From DUOX01 sp050944015 (GTDB lineage Bacteria; Bacillota; Clostridia; Oscillospirales; Oscillospiraceae), in the NCBI GenBank assembly GCA_050944015.1, contig JBMNQG010000038.1, forward strand, positions 1 through 21,506: a stretch of 21,506 nt of DNA, given 5' to 3'. Shown here piece after piece: positions 5,990 through 13,304 of the stretch; position 1 is the first letter of the stretch; every line of letters begins with the position of its first letter. A program made the translations under genes and the position numbers. The notes beneath the pieces were generated by a model. The model made no database searches. It had not been told where the DNA came from and was given only the letters and a program-made list of their open reading frames with translations.

Positions 5990-6201
5990 AACGCATAGAC
6001 GAAAAGCGCTGCATAGGCTGCGGCTCCTGCGTTAAGAGCTGCCCCATGGACGTAATCCGCATGGACAGGGCGGAGAAAAAGGCGAAAATCGTCTATCCGC
6101 AGGAGTGCATGTGCTGCGCCGGGTGCGAAATGGACTGCCCGGCGGGGGCCATTTACGTCTCGCCGGAAAAACACGACATCGTCATGGTGTCATGGATATG
6201 A
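5980..6201 (+). CDS. Two-[4Fe-4S] ferredoxin partner of the flavoprotein
   Basis: A 73-residue ferredoxin with two [4Fe-4S] motifs: C11-x2-C14-x2-C17-x3-C21-P and C43-x2-C46-x2-C49-x3-C53-P (an extra cysteine sits at 45). The start is a GTG at 5980. No in-frame ATG exists before the first cluster, and GGAGGAGGG lies six bases upstream, inside the 3' end of the flavoprotein gene. AprB of sulfate reducers is about twice as long because of a C-terminal wrap; that tail is missing here. Its role should be electron transfer to or from the FAD subunit. Confidence 0.88.
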   Translation: MAIERIDEKRCIGCGSCVKSCPMDVIRMDRAEKKAKIVYPQECMCCAGCEMDCPAGAIYVSPEKHDIVMVSWI

Positions 6202-6229
6202 TTTCGACGGGAAATTGTAAAAATACCTA

Positions 6230-6257
6230 TTGACATTTCGGAAGAAGTCAGTATAAT
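6230..6257 (+). promoter_or_regulatory. Sigma-A promoter of the metNIQ T-box leader
   Basis: TTGACA (6230-6235), a 16-base spacer and TATAAT (6252-6257): full consensus hexamers. It lies about 30 bases after the ferredoxin stop codon, with no clear terminator between, so some read-through from the flavoprotein operon is possible. Confidence 0.9.
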
Positions 6258-6312
6258 ATAAGTCACTTTTATACTTTTTCGCCCTCATAAAACTTCATAC
6301 TGCCCAAAGGCA

Positions 6313-6565
6313 ATGAAGAGAAGAGTAGGCAAAGGAAGACGTCACAGAGAGCCCCGGCAGCTGAAAAGGGGTACGGGATACTTTGCCGAACATGGTCTTG
6401 GAGCCGCGCGGCCGAAAGGAGACTTTAGGTCGTGACGGGGACGCCCGTAACAGCGTAGGAGTATGTTAGTACTCTGTGAGGCAGGTGCCGCGAGGCATCT
6501 GTGAAGCAAGGTGGTACCACGATAATTACTATCGTCCTTGATGTTTTCATCAAGGACGTTTTTTT
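6313..6565 (+). promoter_or_regulatory. Methionine T-box leader (tRNA-Met sensing)
   Basis: A transcription-antitermination T-box. The Stem I base carries GAAGAGTA (AGTA motif), and GGCAAAG (6328-6334) pairs with CTTTGCC (6381-6387). The AG-bulge AGAGAGC is inside the stem. The specifier loop reads GAAC-ATG-G with the codon ATG at 6392-6394, specifying methionine. The conserved T-box AAGGTGGTACCACG (6508-6521) can pair with the tRNA acceptor end. The terminator is CGTCCTTGATG (6533-6543) with CATCAAGGACG (6548-6558) and a run of seven T. Uncharged tRNA-Met should stabilise the antiterminator and turn on the transporter genes. Confidence 0.94.
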
Positions 6566-6586
6566 ATAGGCAAAGGAGGCAGCGCC

Positions 6587-7597
6587 ATGGCGGAAACCAT
6601 AATTAAAATAGAAGGCCTGACCAAGACCTTCGGCAACGGGGACTTGGCCGTGACGGCACTGGACAATATTAATCTGGAGATATACAAGGGCGAAATTTTT
6701 GGAATTATCGGCCTTTCCGGCGCGGGCAAGAGCACCCTGGTGAGGTGCATGAACCTTTTGGAGCGGCCCACGGAGGGGCGGGTCATAGTGGACGGCATGG
6801 ATTTGACCAGCCTGCCGGAAAAGGATCTGTGGAAGGCGCGGCAGTCCATAGGCATGATATTTCAGAGCTTCAACCTGCTGATGCAGCGCACCGCCCTGGA
6901 CAACGTCTGCTTCCCGTTGGAGCTGGCGGGCGTGTCCAGGAAAACCGCCAGGGAGCGGGCGAGAGAGCTGCTGCGCATAGTGGGGCTGGAGGACAAGGAG
7001 AAAAATTACCCCGCCCAGCTTTCCGGAGGGCAGCAGCAGAGGGTGGCGATAGCCCGTGCCCTGGCCACCAACCCCAAGGTGCTCCTCTGCGACGAGGCCA
7101 CCAGCGCCCTGGACCCCACCACAACCCTGTCCATACTGGAGCTGCTGAAAAGCCTGAACAGGGATTTGGGAGTCACCGTGGTGGTTATCACCCACGAGAT
7201 GAAGGTGGTGGAGCAGATATGCAACCGGGTGGTGGTCATTGACAACAGCCGCATCCAGGAAATCGGCACCATCGAGGAGGTGTTCCGCCATCCCAAGACG
7301 GAGGCCGCCAGGAAGCTGGTCTTCCCCCAGACGGAGCACACCGTCAAGTTTTCGGGCAAGGGCAAGTTCCTGCGGCTGGCCTTCAACGGCAACACCACCG
7401 ACAGGCCCATTATCGCGGAAATGGTGCTGAGGTGCGGGGCTCCGGTGAACATAGCCTTCGCCGACACCAAGGTAATCGACGGCAAGATGGTGGGGCACAT
7501 GATACTGCAGCTGCCGGAGGAGCCGGAGGTTGTCCAGAAGATGCTGGCTTACCTGGACAGCCAAAACATTGTCTACACGGAGGAGGGACATAAATGA
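6587..7597 (+). CDS. metN: Methionine ABC importer, ATP-binding subunit MetN
   Basis: A 336-residue ATPase of the methionine-uptake (MUT) ABC family. The Walker A motif GLSGAGKST is at 42-50, the Q loop near IFQSF (91-95), the signature LSGGQQQ at 145-151, Walker B VLLCDE at 165-170 and the H-loop histidine at 203. The C-terminal region (about 258-336) is a NIL domain, which binds methionine in the E. coli enzyme and inhibits transport when cell methionine is high. The start is supported by AAAGGAGG eight bases upstream. It lies directly behind the methionine T-box and its last four bases (ATGA) overlap metI. Confidence 0.95.
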   Translation: MAETIIKIEGLTKTFGNGDLAVTALDNINLEIYKGEIFGIIGLSGAGKSTLVRCMNLLERPTEGRVIVDGMDLTSLPEKDLWKARQSIGMIFQSFNLLMQRTALDNVCFPLELAGVSRKTARERARELLRIVGLEDKEKNYPAQLSGGQQQRVAIARALATNPKVLLCDEATSALDPTTTLSILELLKSLNRDLGVTVVVITHEMKVVEQICNRVVVIDNSRIQEIGTIEEVFRHPKTEAARKLVFPQTEHTVKFSGKGKFLRLAFNGNTTDRPIIAEMVLRCGAPVNIAFADTKVIDGKMVGHMILQLPEEPEVVQKMLAYLDSQNIVYTEEGHK

Positions 7598-8256
7598 ACA
7601 TTGTGGAGATAATTCCCCTCATAGCCAAGGAGCTTTGGGCAACCATATACATGACCCTGGCCTCCACTTTGGCCTCTTACATTCTGGGAATACCCCTGGG
7701 CCTGATTCTGGTGGTCACCGACAGCGACGGTATCCGGCCCAATCCGGCGGTGAACCGGGTGCTGGGGGGCATAGTGAACGCCCTCCGGTCCGTGCCCTTC
7801 ATAATACTTACTGTGGCGGTAATACCCATCACCCGCTTTATTGTGGGTACTTCCATAGGCTCCACTGCCACCATCGTCCCTCTGGTTATCGCTGCCACGC
7901 CCTACATAGCCAGGATGGTGGAGAGCTCAGTAAAGGAGGTGGACCGGGGCGTTATTGAAGCGTCCCTTTCTATGGGCGCCTCGCCCCTGCAGGTGGTACT
8001 GAAGGTGATGCTCCCCGAGGCGAAGCCTTCCATGATTATTGGCGCCGCCATCGCCACCACCACGATTCTGGGCTATTCCGCAATGGCCGGCTTTGTGGGA
8101 GGCGGCGGACTGGGGGCCATAGCCATAAACTACGGTTACTACCGCAATCAGACCGGCATCATGATTGTGATGATAATTCTGCTTATCCTGATTGTGCAGG
8201 TTATACAGGAAATAGGAAACATCATTGCAAGAAAGACGGATAAACGCATTAGATGA
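7594..8256 (+). CDS. metI: Methionine ABC importer, permease MetI
   Basis: A 220-residue inner-membrane permease of the BPD_transp_1 family with about five hydrophobic segments. The coupling (EAA) loop is visible as EASLSMGASPLQVVLKVMLPEAKPS near residues 128-150, shown here in part, and contacts the MetN ATPase. The ATG overlaps the metN stop (ATGA), with GGAGGAGGG upstream. Size and layout are typical for MetI. Confidence 0.95.
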   Translation: MNIVEIIPLIAKELWATIYMTLASTLASYILGIPLGLILVVTDSDGIRPNPAVNRVLGGIVNALRSVPFIILTVAVIPITRFIVGTSIGSTATIVPLVIAATPYIARMVESSVKEVDRGVIEASLSMGASPLQVVLKVMLPEAKPSMIIGAAIATTTILGYSAMAGFVGGGGLGAIAINYGYYRNQTGIMIVMIILLILIVQVIQEIGNIIARKTDKRIR

Positions 8257-8310
8257 CAAAGCCGCAAATATGATTAATATATTTATAAATTTTTGAAAGG
8301 AGAGAATAAG

Positions 8311-9213
8311 ATGAAAAAGATTCTTGCACTGGTTTTAATCATCATTCTGGCCCTGTCCCTGCTGGCGGGCTGCGGAGGTTCCAAGTCTTCCGACGGAGGC
8401 GCGGCTCCCAGCGATAGCGCCGCGCCCGAAACCGCAAAGCCCGACGAGGGCGGCGATGCGGAGGCTCCCGCCGAGCCAGTGACCATTAAGGTCGGCGCCA
8501 GCCCCACCCCCCACGCCGAAATTCTGGCGGTGGTGAAGGACGCCCTGGCCGAAAAGGGCTACGAGCTTGAAATTGTGGAGTTTGCCGACTACGTGCTGCC
8601 CAACACCGCCCTGGAGAGCGGAGAGCTGGACGCTAACTACTTCCAGCACCTGCCCTACCTCACCACCTTCAACGCCGAGCACGGCACCCATCTGGTGTCC
8701 GTGGCCGCCATCCACTATGAGCCTTTCGGCATTTTCCCCGGCAAGACCAAGTCCATTGACGAGCTGAAGGAGGGCGCCACCATTTCCCTTCCCAACGACG
8801 GCTCCAACGAGACCCGGGCCCTGCTTCTCCTGCAGCAGGAGGGAATCATCAAGCTGAAGGAGGGCATTAACGCCTCTTCCAACGCCACCATTTTGGACAT
8901 AGCCGAAAACCCCCTGAACATCAACTTTGTCGAGATGGAGGCCGCCCAGCTTGCCATTTCCCTGCCCGACGTGGACATGGCCGTCATTAACGGCAACTAC
9001 GCCATCCAGGCGGGCCTGAACGCCGCCACCGACGCGCTGGCAGTTGAAAGCGCCGAAGGCGACGCCGCCCAGACCTACGCCAACATCGTGGCGGTCAAGG
9101 AGGGCAACGAAAACAACCCGGCCATACTGGCCCTCATCGAGGCCCTGAAGAGCGACCAGGTCAAAAACTTCATCAACGAAACCTTCCAGGGCGCGGTTGT
9201 GCCTATCTTCTAA
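8311..9213 (+). CDS. metQ: Methionine-binding lipoprotein MetQ (NlpA family)
   Basis: A 300-residue substrate-binding lipoprotein. The signal peptide MKKILALVL...LSLLAGC ends in a lipobox with Cys21, the site of lipidation. A low-complexity S/A/P/E linker follows, then the NlpA/MetQ domain starting VTIKVGASPTPHAEIL, with EIVEFADYVLPN, ALESGELDANYFQH and NYAIQAGL as family landmarks. The ATG at 8311 is preferred over an in-frame TTG at 8293 because AAAGGAGAG lies at the right distance and the signal peptide begins there. It delivers methionine (probably including D-methionine) to MetNI. Confidence 0.95.
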   Translation: MKKILALVLIIILALSLLAGCGGSKSSDGGAAPSDSAAPETAKPDEGGDAEAPAEPVTIKVGASPTPHAEILAVVKDALAEKGYELEIVEFADYVLPNTALESGELDANYFQHLPYLTTFNAEHGTHLVSVAAIHYEPFGIFPGKTKSIDELKEGATISLPNDGSNETRALLLLQQEGIIKLKEGINASSNATILDIAENPLNINFVEMEAAQLAISLPDVDMAVINGNYAIQAGLNAATDALAVESAEGDAAQTYANIVAVKEGNENNPAILALIEALKSDQVKNFINETFQGAVVPIF

Positions 9214-9219
9214 AAAATA

Positions 9220-9252
9220 AAAGCACCCCGGCGGGAGCCGAGGGTGCTTTTT
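9220..9252 (+). terminator. Terminator of the metNIQ operon
   Basis: The stem AGCACCC (9222-9228) with GGGTGCT (9242-9248), extended by CGG/CCG inside, is followed by TTTTT. It lies seven bases after the metQ stop. Confidence 0.9.
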
Positions 9253-9287
9253 GCTGCCCGAAAATTTGCCGAAAAAGCAAGATGTTA

Positions 9288-9316
9288 TTCACAATTTAAT
9301 TGAAATAAAGTATAAT
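9288..9316 (+). promoter_or_regulatory. Sigma-A promoter for the popT-like/niaR operon
   Basis: TTCACA (9288-9293), a 17-base spacer and TATAAT (9311-9316), about 35 bases upstream of the start codon. Confidence 0.82.
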
Positions 9317-9350
9317 TGGGCCGACGACCATATTTACGCGGAGAGGACTC

Positions 9351-10181
9351 ATGGCATATTTGAAGAGGATACTGCTCGGGCTGCTCATTGGCATAGCCTT
9401 TGTGACGCCCGGCGTGAGCGGCGGGGTTCTGGCGGCCGCCATCGGGGTCTACGAGCCGGCTGTTATTGCCGTGTACAACCTGCCCCGGAAGTTTTGGAGC
9501 AGCGTGGCCTATCTTCTGCCCCTGGCCATAGGGGGCGGGATAGGCGTGCTGCTGTTCAGCAATATTATAAAGTACGTTTACGGGAGATGGCCCCTGGAGG
9601 TTCTGTACCTTTTCTTCGGTCTTGTGGTGGGCAGCATCCCCTCCATACTGAAAACCGCCAACGAAAAGGGGTTCAGGGCAAAGTACCTGTGGGTCTTCCT
9701 TGTGGCCTTTCTGCTGGTCATATCCACCGCGGTAATGGAAAGGGTAACCACCCGCAGCATTTTTGAAGTGGAGTGGAATTTCCTGAGCGGGATGGCCATA
9801 GGCGTCGTGCTGGCGGTGGGGACGGTGGTCCCGGGAATCAGCACATCCTTCATTTTAATGTACCTTGGGGTCTACGACGACTTTCTCTCCGCCGTGGCGG
9901 GCCTTGAAGTCCTGCGGCTGATACCGGTGGGCCTTGGCTTCTGCATAGGTGTGCTGCCCCTGGTGGCCCTGGCCAAATACCTGTTTGAAAGGTACAGGGG
10001 GGCCTCCTATTACGGGGTTCTGGGGTTCCTGACGGGCTCCATGGCGGCGGTCTTCCCCGGCGTCAACAGGGGGCTGATGCTTGCGGCGGACATCCTGCTC
10101 TTTGCGGTGGGGGTTATCGCCAGCTACCTGCTGCTGGATTTGAACAGGGAAAAGGGCGGTACACAGCGCAATGTTTCTTGA
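9351..10181 (+). CDS. DUF368 membrane protein, PopT-like undecaprenyl-phosphate translocase
   Basis: A 276-residue polytopic membrane protein of the DUF368 family, with about eight hydrophobic segments. It has a duplicated motif: VTPGVSGGVLAAAIGVYEP near residues 18-36 and VVPGISTSFILMYLGVYD in the second half, plus FPGVNRG near 240. Members (PopT) are reported to flip the lipid carrier undecaprenyl phosphate across the membrane for reuse in wall polymer synthesis; that role here is by family membership. It has its own promoter and lies nine bases upstream of niaR, so the two share a transcript without an obvious functional link. Confidence 0.85.
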   Translation: MAYLKRILLGLLIGIAFVTPGVSGGVLAAAIGVYEPAVIAVYNLPRKFWSSVAYLLPLAIGGGIGVLLFSNIIKYVYGRWPLEVLYLFFGLVVGSIPSILKTANEKGFRAKYLWVFLVAFLLVISTAVMERVTTRSIFEVEWNFLSGMAIGVVLAVGTVVPGISTSFILMYLGVYDDFLSAVAGLEVLRLIPVGLGFCIGVLPLVALAKYLFERYRGASYYGVLGFLTGSMAAVFPGVNRGLMLAADILLFAVGVIASYLLLDLNREKGGTQRNVS

Positions 10182-10190
10182 GAGGGGGAG

Positions 10191-10718
10191 TTGAAAATCG
10201 GCACCGGCAAACGGCGTGAAAAAATCATATCCATTTTAAGTGAGTCCGACCAGGCGGTGAGCGCCTCCGCCCTGGCCCAGCGCCTTCATGTCAGCAGGCA
10301 GGTCATTGTGGGGGATATTGCCCTGCTGCGGGCCCAGGGCCACGAGATACTGTCCACGCCCAGGGGGTACGTTATAAATTCCCGCCGGGCGCAGGAAGAG
10401 TTTGTCTTTAAAATCGCCTGCAGCCACGACGGGGAGCTCACCCGGGACGAGCTGTACGCCATTGTGGACAACGGCGGGGAAGTGCTGGACGTAATCGTGG
10501 AGCACCCGGTCTACGGGCAGCTCACTGGCCAGCTAAACATTTCCTCCCGTTATGACGTGGATATGTTCCTCAGGAAGGTGGAGGAGGGGGAGGCGGCCCT
10601 GCTGTGCGACCTTACGGGGGGCATCCACCTGCACACCATATCCTGCAGGGATCAGCAGGCGGCGGACCGGATTAGAAAAGTATTGAGGGAAATGAACATT
10701 TCCCTTGATTCGGCATAA
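10191..10718 (+). CDS. niaR: Niacin-responsive transcriptional repressor NiaR
   Basis: A 175-residue repressor with an N-terminal HTH_11 winged helix (about 8-60; recognition part VSRQVIVGDIALLRAQG) and a C-terminal 3H domain. The three histidine sites that bind metal and niacin in NiaR are visible: H79 (CSHDGE), H105 (EHPVYG) and H146/H148 (GGIHLH). The start is a TTG at 10191; no ATG or GTG is available between the upstream stop in frame and the HTH, and AGAGGGG lies just before. By family knowledge NiaR represses NAD salvage and niacin uptake genes when niacin is present. A fitting operator sits 43 bases after its stop. Confidence 0.93.
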   Translation: MKIGTGKRREKIISILSESDQAVSASALAQRLHVSRQVIVGDIALLRAQGHEILSTPRGYVINSRRAQEEFVFKIACSHDGELTRDELYAIVDNGGEVLDVIVEHPVYGQLTGQLNISSRYDVDMFLRKVEEGEAALLCDLTGGIHLHTISCRDQQAADRIRKVLREMNISLDSA

Positions 10719-10725
10719 ATAGCCC

Positions 10726-10753
10726 TTGACAATGACGAAAAAAAGAGCATAAT
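10726..10753 (+). promoter_or_regulatory. Sigma-A promoter for the niacin transporter gene
   Basis: TTGACA (10726-10731), a 16-base spacer and CATAAT (10748-10753). The expected start of transcription, near 10760, touches the first base of the NiaR operator. Confidence 0.82.
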
Positions 10754-10760
10754 TATATTT

Positions 10761-10780
10761 ACAAGTGTCAAGACACCTGT
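10761..10780. promoter_or_regulatory. NiaR operator
   Basis: ACAAGTGTCAAGACACCTGT is an inverted repeat of 9-base arms with one mismatch around a central AA. It closely fits the known NiaR-type palindrome built on AGGTGTC/GACACCT. It covers the start of transcription of the transporter gene, where bound repressor would block RNA polymerase. Confidence 0.88.
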
Positions 10781-10808
10781 CAATACATAACTTAAAGGAG
10801 AACCTGTC

Positions 10809-11336
10809 ATGCGCAGCACTAACGTCAAGAAGCTGGTTGTTGCCGCACTGCTTTGTGCCGTGGGGATTATCATACCCATGTATTCGCCCGTCAAGATTGT
10901 TCTGGAGCCGGCTTCCTTTACATTGGGCAGCCATATTGCCATAATTATAGCCATGTTTGTGTCCCCCTTTGTGGCGGGGGCGGTGGCGGTGGGAACCGCC
11001 CTGGGCTTCTTCCTTGCGGGGTTCCACATTGTGATTGTAATCAGGGCTGCCAGCCATATCGTGTTCGCCCTGATTGGGGCCTATATCCTCCAGAAAAGGC
11101 CCGCCATACTGGGCAGCATACCCCGGGCCGGACTTTTCTCGCTGCTTATCGCTGTAATCCACGGTGTGTGCGAGGTGCTGGTGGTCATGCCATTTTATTA
11201 CGGCAGCATGAACGCGGAGGAATTTACAAGGTCCGTGATACTGCTGGTGGGCGTGGGAACCGTGGTCCACAGCATGGTGGACTTTATCCTGGCCTATGTA
11301 ATATGGCGGGCCCTCCGTTCCAGCAGGATACTTTAA
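10809..11336 (+). CDS. niaX: Niacin ECF transporter S component (NiaX type)
   Basis: A 175-residue integral membrane protein with about five to six hydrophobic segments and the small size of an ECF S component. The opening VKKLVVAALLCAVGIIIP followed by an amphipathic loop (SPVKIVLEPASFTLGSH) is typical of the group. It would bind niacin and dock on the shared EcfAA'T energising module, which is not in this window. The assignment rests on the fold plus context: the gene directly follows niaR and has a near-perfect NiaR operator at its promoter. AAAGGAG lies at the proper distance before the ATG. Confidence 0.88.
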   Translation: MRSTNVKKLVVAALLCAVGIIIPMYSPVKIVLEPASFTLGSHIAIIIAMFVSPFVAGAVAVGTALGFFLAGFHIVIVIRAASHIVFALIGAYILQKRPAILGSIPRAGLFSLLIAVIHGVCEVLVVMPFYYGSMNAEEFTRSVILLVGVGTVVHSMVDFILAYVIWRALRSSRIL

Positions 11337-11357
11337 ATCCCGGAAACTTATGGCGCT

Positions 11358-11389
11358 AAAAAGGCTGTCCGGCATCGGACAGCCTTTTT
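11358..11389. terminator. Bidirectional terminator between niaX and the SLH operon
   Basis: A perfect 11-bp stem (AAGGCTGTCCG at 11361-11371, CGGACAGCCTT at 11376-11386) is flanked by AAAAA on the left and TTTTT on the right. It can therefore end both the plus-strand niaX transcript and the minus-strand SLH transcript. Confidence 0.92.
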
Positions 11390-11410
11390 GTTATTACATA
11401 TTTTCCGGTC

Positions 11411-13237
11411 TTATGTCTCTATGACAATTGAAGCGGCCTTGAAGGTGTTGGAGTCCTTATAGGAGCCGTAGGCCACGAATTTGGCTTCGGCGGGAATGGA
11501 GCCAAGGCCCATGCTCTTGCCGGTGCCGGCGGAAATAATGGAGCCTACGGAGGAGGTGTCTATGTATATGAGCTTTCCGGAGGCGCTGAGGGCGGTGATT
11601 TTTCTGGCGGAGCTTTCCACCAGCAGCACCGTTCCCTCCAGTTTCGTGGTGGAAACGGCGGAGCTGATAAGGTGGATTTCGGTTATGGTGCTGCCGTACA
11701 CCACTACGGAGACGGTGTCGCCCGGCTTAATGTCTGAAAGCAGGATGGAGCGGTTTTCGCTGTAGACACCCGGGGTCTCGTCCACGGAGAAGGTCTGGGA
11801 TGTGCCGCCTTCGGTGGCGATTACCCACATGATGCCCGCGGTGGAATGGATTATGGAGTTCACCACGCCCTTGACCACGTTCTGGGCGCCCCGGATTGTG
11901 ATGGAAGATATGGCGCAGTCCTTTGTGGCGACGGTTACCTCGTCGCCCACTTTCAGCCGGTCAATGCTGATGAGGCTTTCGCCCCTGTATATCTGGGGCA
12001 GGCGGGTGATGGGCATGGAGAAGCAGTACACCGTGCCATTTGCGTCCTCCACCTTCAGCGTGGTTGTGGTGCCGAAGGCCAGTTCCTCCACGCTGCCGGT
12101 AAGCTCCAGGCTTCCGGGATATGAATGGATTTCCGTAGCCGCGTTGTCCTTAATTTTCAGGGTGACAAAATTGTTTTTCGCAAGGGAGCTGAGGGGAATC
12201 TGCGCTCCGTCCTGGGTTATGACGGCGCTGGAGGAGACGGTGTAGCTTGCGCTGCTTCCGGTCCTGAGGTCAGTGACGTAAAGGGCATTGGGTGTAGAGG
12301 TGATAATGCTGCCCGCCTTGCCCTGCACCCACTTCACGTTCTGGGCGCTCTCAATGGCCAGGAAGCTCAGGGCGCCCTTGTCGTCGCCTGCTTTGGCGTA
12401 GCAGCCCACGTAATCGGAGGTGAGGCTTTTTTCTTCGCCGTTTACGGTGATTCTGGCCTTCTTGCCTACGGTGTATTCCCTGCCGAGGCCGTCGAAGCCG
12501 GTCAGGACGAACTTGCTGCCGCTGACGGAGGTTATGATGCCGGCGGTGCGGGTTATGTTGTCGTAGCCTTCAATAGAGAGAGTTTTGTTGATGGAATTGA
12601 GATAGTCCAGGGAGCGGGAAATCATTGTGGCCACCACCGCCCGGGTCAGCTTGAAGTTGGGCAGGAACCGGTTCCCGGTGTCGCCGGTGACGACGCCCGC
12701 GGCGGCAAGCACCGCCACGGCGCCCCTGTACTCGGGGGTGATGTCCGAGGCGTCGGCGAAGCTCAGGGGGGCGTCCGCCATCTCCTCCGCCATGAGCTGG
12801 AGCTGCATTGCCCTCACAAGATAGAGGGCGAGTAGCTCCTTTTCAATCTCGCTGGTGAGCTTCAGGCTTTCCAGCTCGGTTTTCGAGATGATGCCCGCGG
12901 CCAGGCAGACGGCAAGCTCGTCGTATGCCCAGGACAGGCTGGGGCTTACCTTTTCCTCCACGTAAGGCCCGAAGTCCGCGTATATTAGCTCGGCCGTTGC
13001 CTGCTCAAGGCTGTAAAACCTTGACAGCAAAACCAGGGCTTCGCAGGCGGTGATGTTGCTTTCCGGCCTGATGGTTCCGTCTCCATAGCCGGAGAGGAAG
13101 CCGCGGCTTGCCAGGTCCTCCATGTATTCCTTCGCCCAGTGCCCTTCCAGGTCGGTAAAGGACGCGGCAAGGGCGGGCAGGGATATGGAAAGAGCAAGAG
13201 CAAGTGTCAGTATTAGTGCCAAAACCCTTTTTTTCAT
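11411..13237 (-). CDS. SLH-domain surface protein with beta-rich C-terminal repeats
   Basis: A 608-residue exported protein. The second ATG (13237) fits the AAGGGGTGA ribosome binding site better than the ATG two codons upstream (13243). The signal peptide runs to LPALAA. Three SLH domains follow: SFTDLEGHWAKEY..., a divergent one around YADFGPYVEEKVSPS, and LSFADASDITPEYRGAV... with VTGDTGNRFLPNFKLTR. They should bind pyruvylated secondary cell wall polymer. The rest is about five small beta modules of 75-90 residues with the pattern G-x-V-x-x-I, a hydrophobic strand, then L-x-x-L-K-x-G-D-x-V-x-V (for example SIDRLKVGDEVTVA and LSDIKPGDTVSVVV), like OB/DUF5666-type repeats. It follows the large SLH gene on the same strand after a 67-base gap with no terminator, so the two are probably co-transcribed. 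Confidence 0.88.
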   Translation of the reverse strand: MKKRVLALILTLALALSISLPALAASFTDLEGHWAKEYMEDLASRGFLSGYGDGTIRPESNITACEALVLLSRFYSLEQATAELIYADFGPYVEEKVSPSLSWAYDELAVCLAAGIISKTELESLKLTSEIEKELLALYLVRAMQLQLMAEEMADAPLSFADASDITPEYRGAVAVLAAAGVVTGDTGNRFLPNFKLTRAVVATMISRSLDYLNSINKTLSIEGYDNITRTAGIITSVSGSKFVLTGFDGLGREYTVGKKARITVNGEEKSLTSDYVGCYAKAGDDKGALSFLAIESAQNVKWVQGKAGSIITSTPNALYVTDLRTGSSASYTVSSSAVITQDGAQIPLSSLAKNNFVTLKIKDNAATEIHSYPGSLELTGSVEELAFGTTTTLKVEDANGTVYCFSMPITRLPQIYRGESLISIDRLKVGDEVTVATKDCAISSITIRGAQNVVKGVVNSIIHSTAGIMWVIATEGGTSQTFSVDETPGVYSENRSILLSDIKPGDTVSVVVYGSTITEIHLISSAVSTTKLEGTVLLVESSARKITALSASGKLIYIDTSSVGSIISAGTGKSMGLGSIPAEAKFVAYGSYKDSNTFKAASIVIET

Positions 13238-13304
13238 TGGCATTTCACCCCTTGTTTATTATAAGAATGTCACGAATCAGTTTCCCTGTTGTTTTGCCGC
13301 CGGG

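Noticed and set aside
6313..6565. SAM riboswitch in front of metNIQ
   Set aside because: No SAM-I core is present, whereas the AG-bulge, specifier loop, T-box sequence and antiterminator/terminator all fit a T-box.
12125..12835. Long plus-strand open frame of 236 codons
   Set aside because: It is the shadow of the minus-strand SLH gene, which has a signal peptide, SLH domains and a ribosome binding site; the shadow has none of these.
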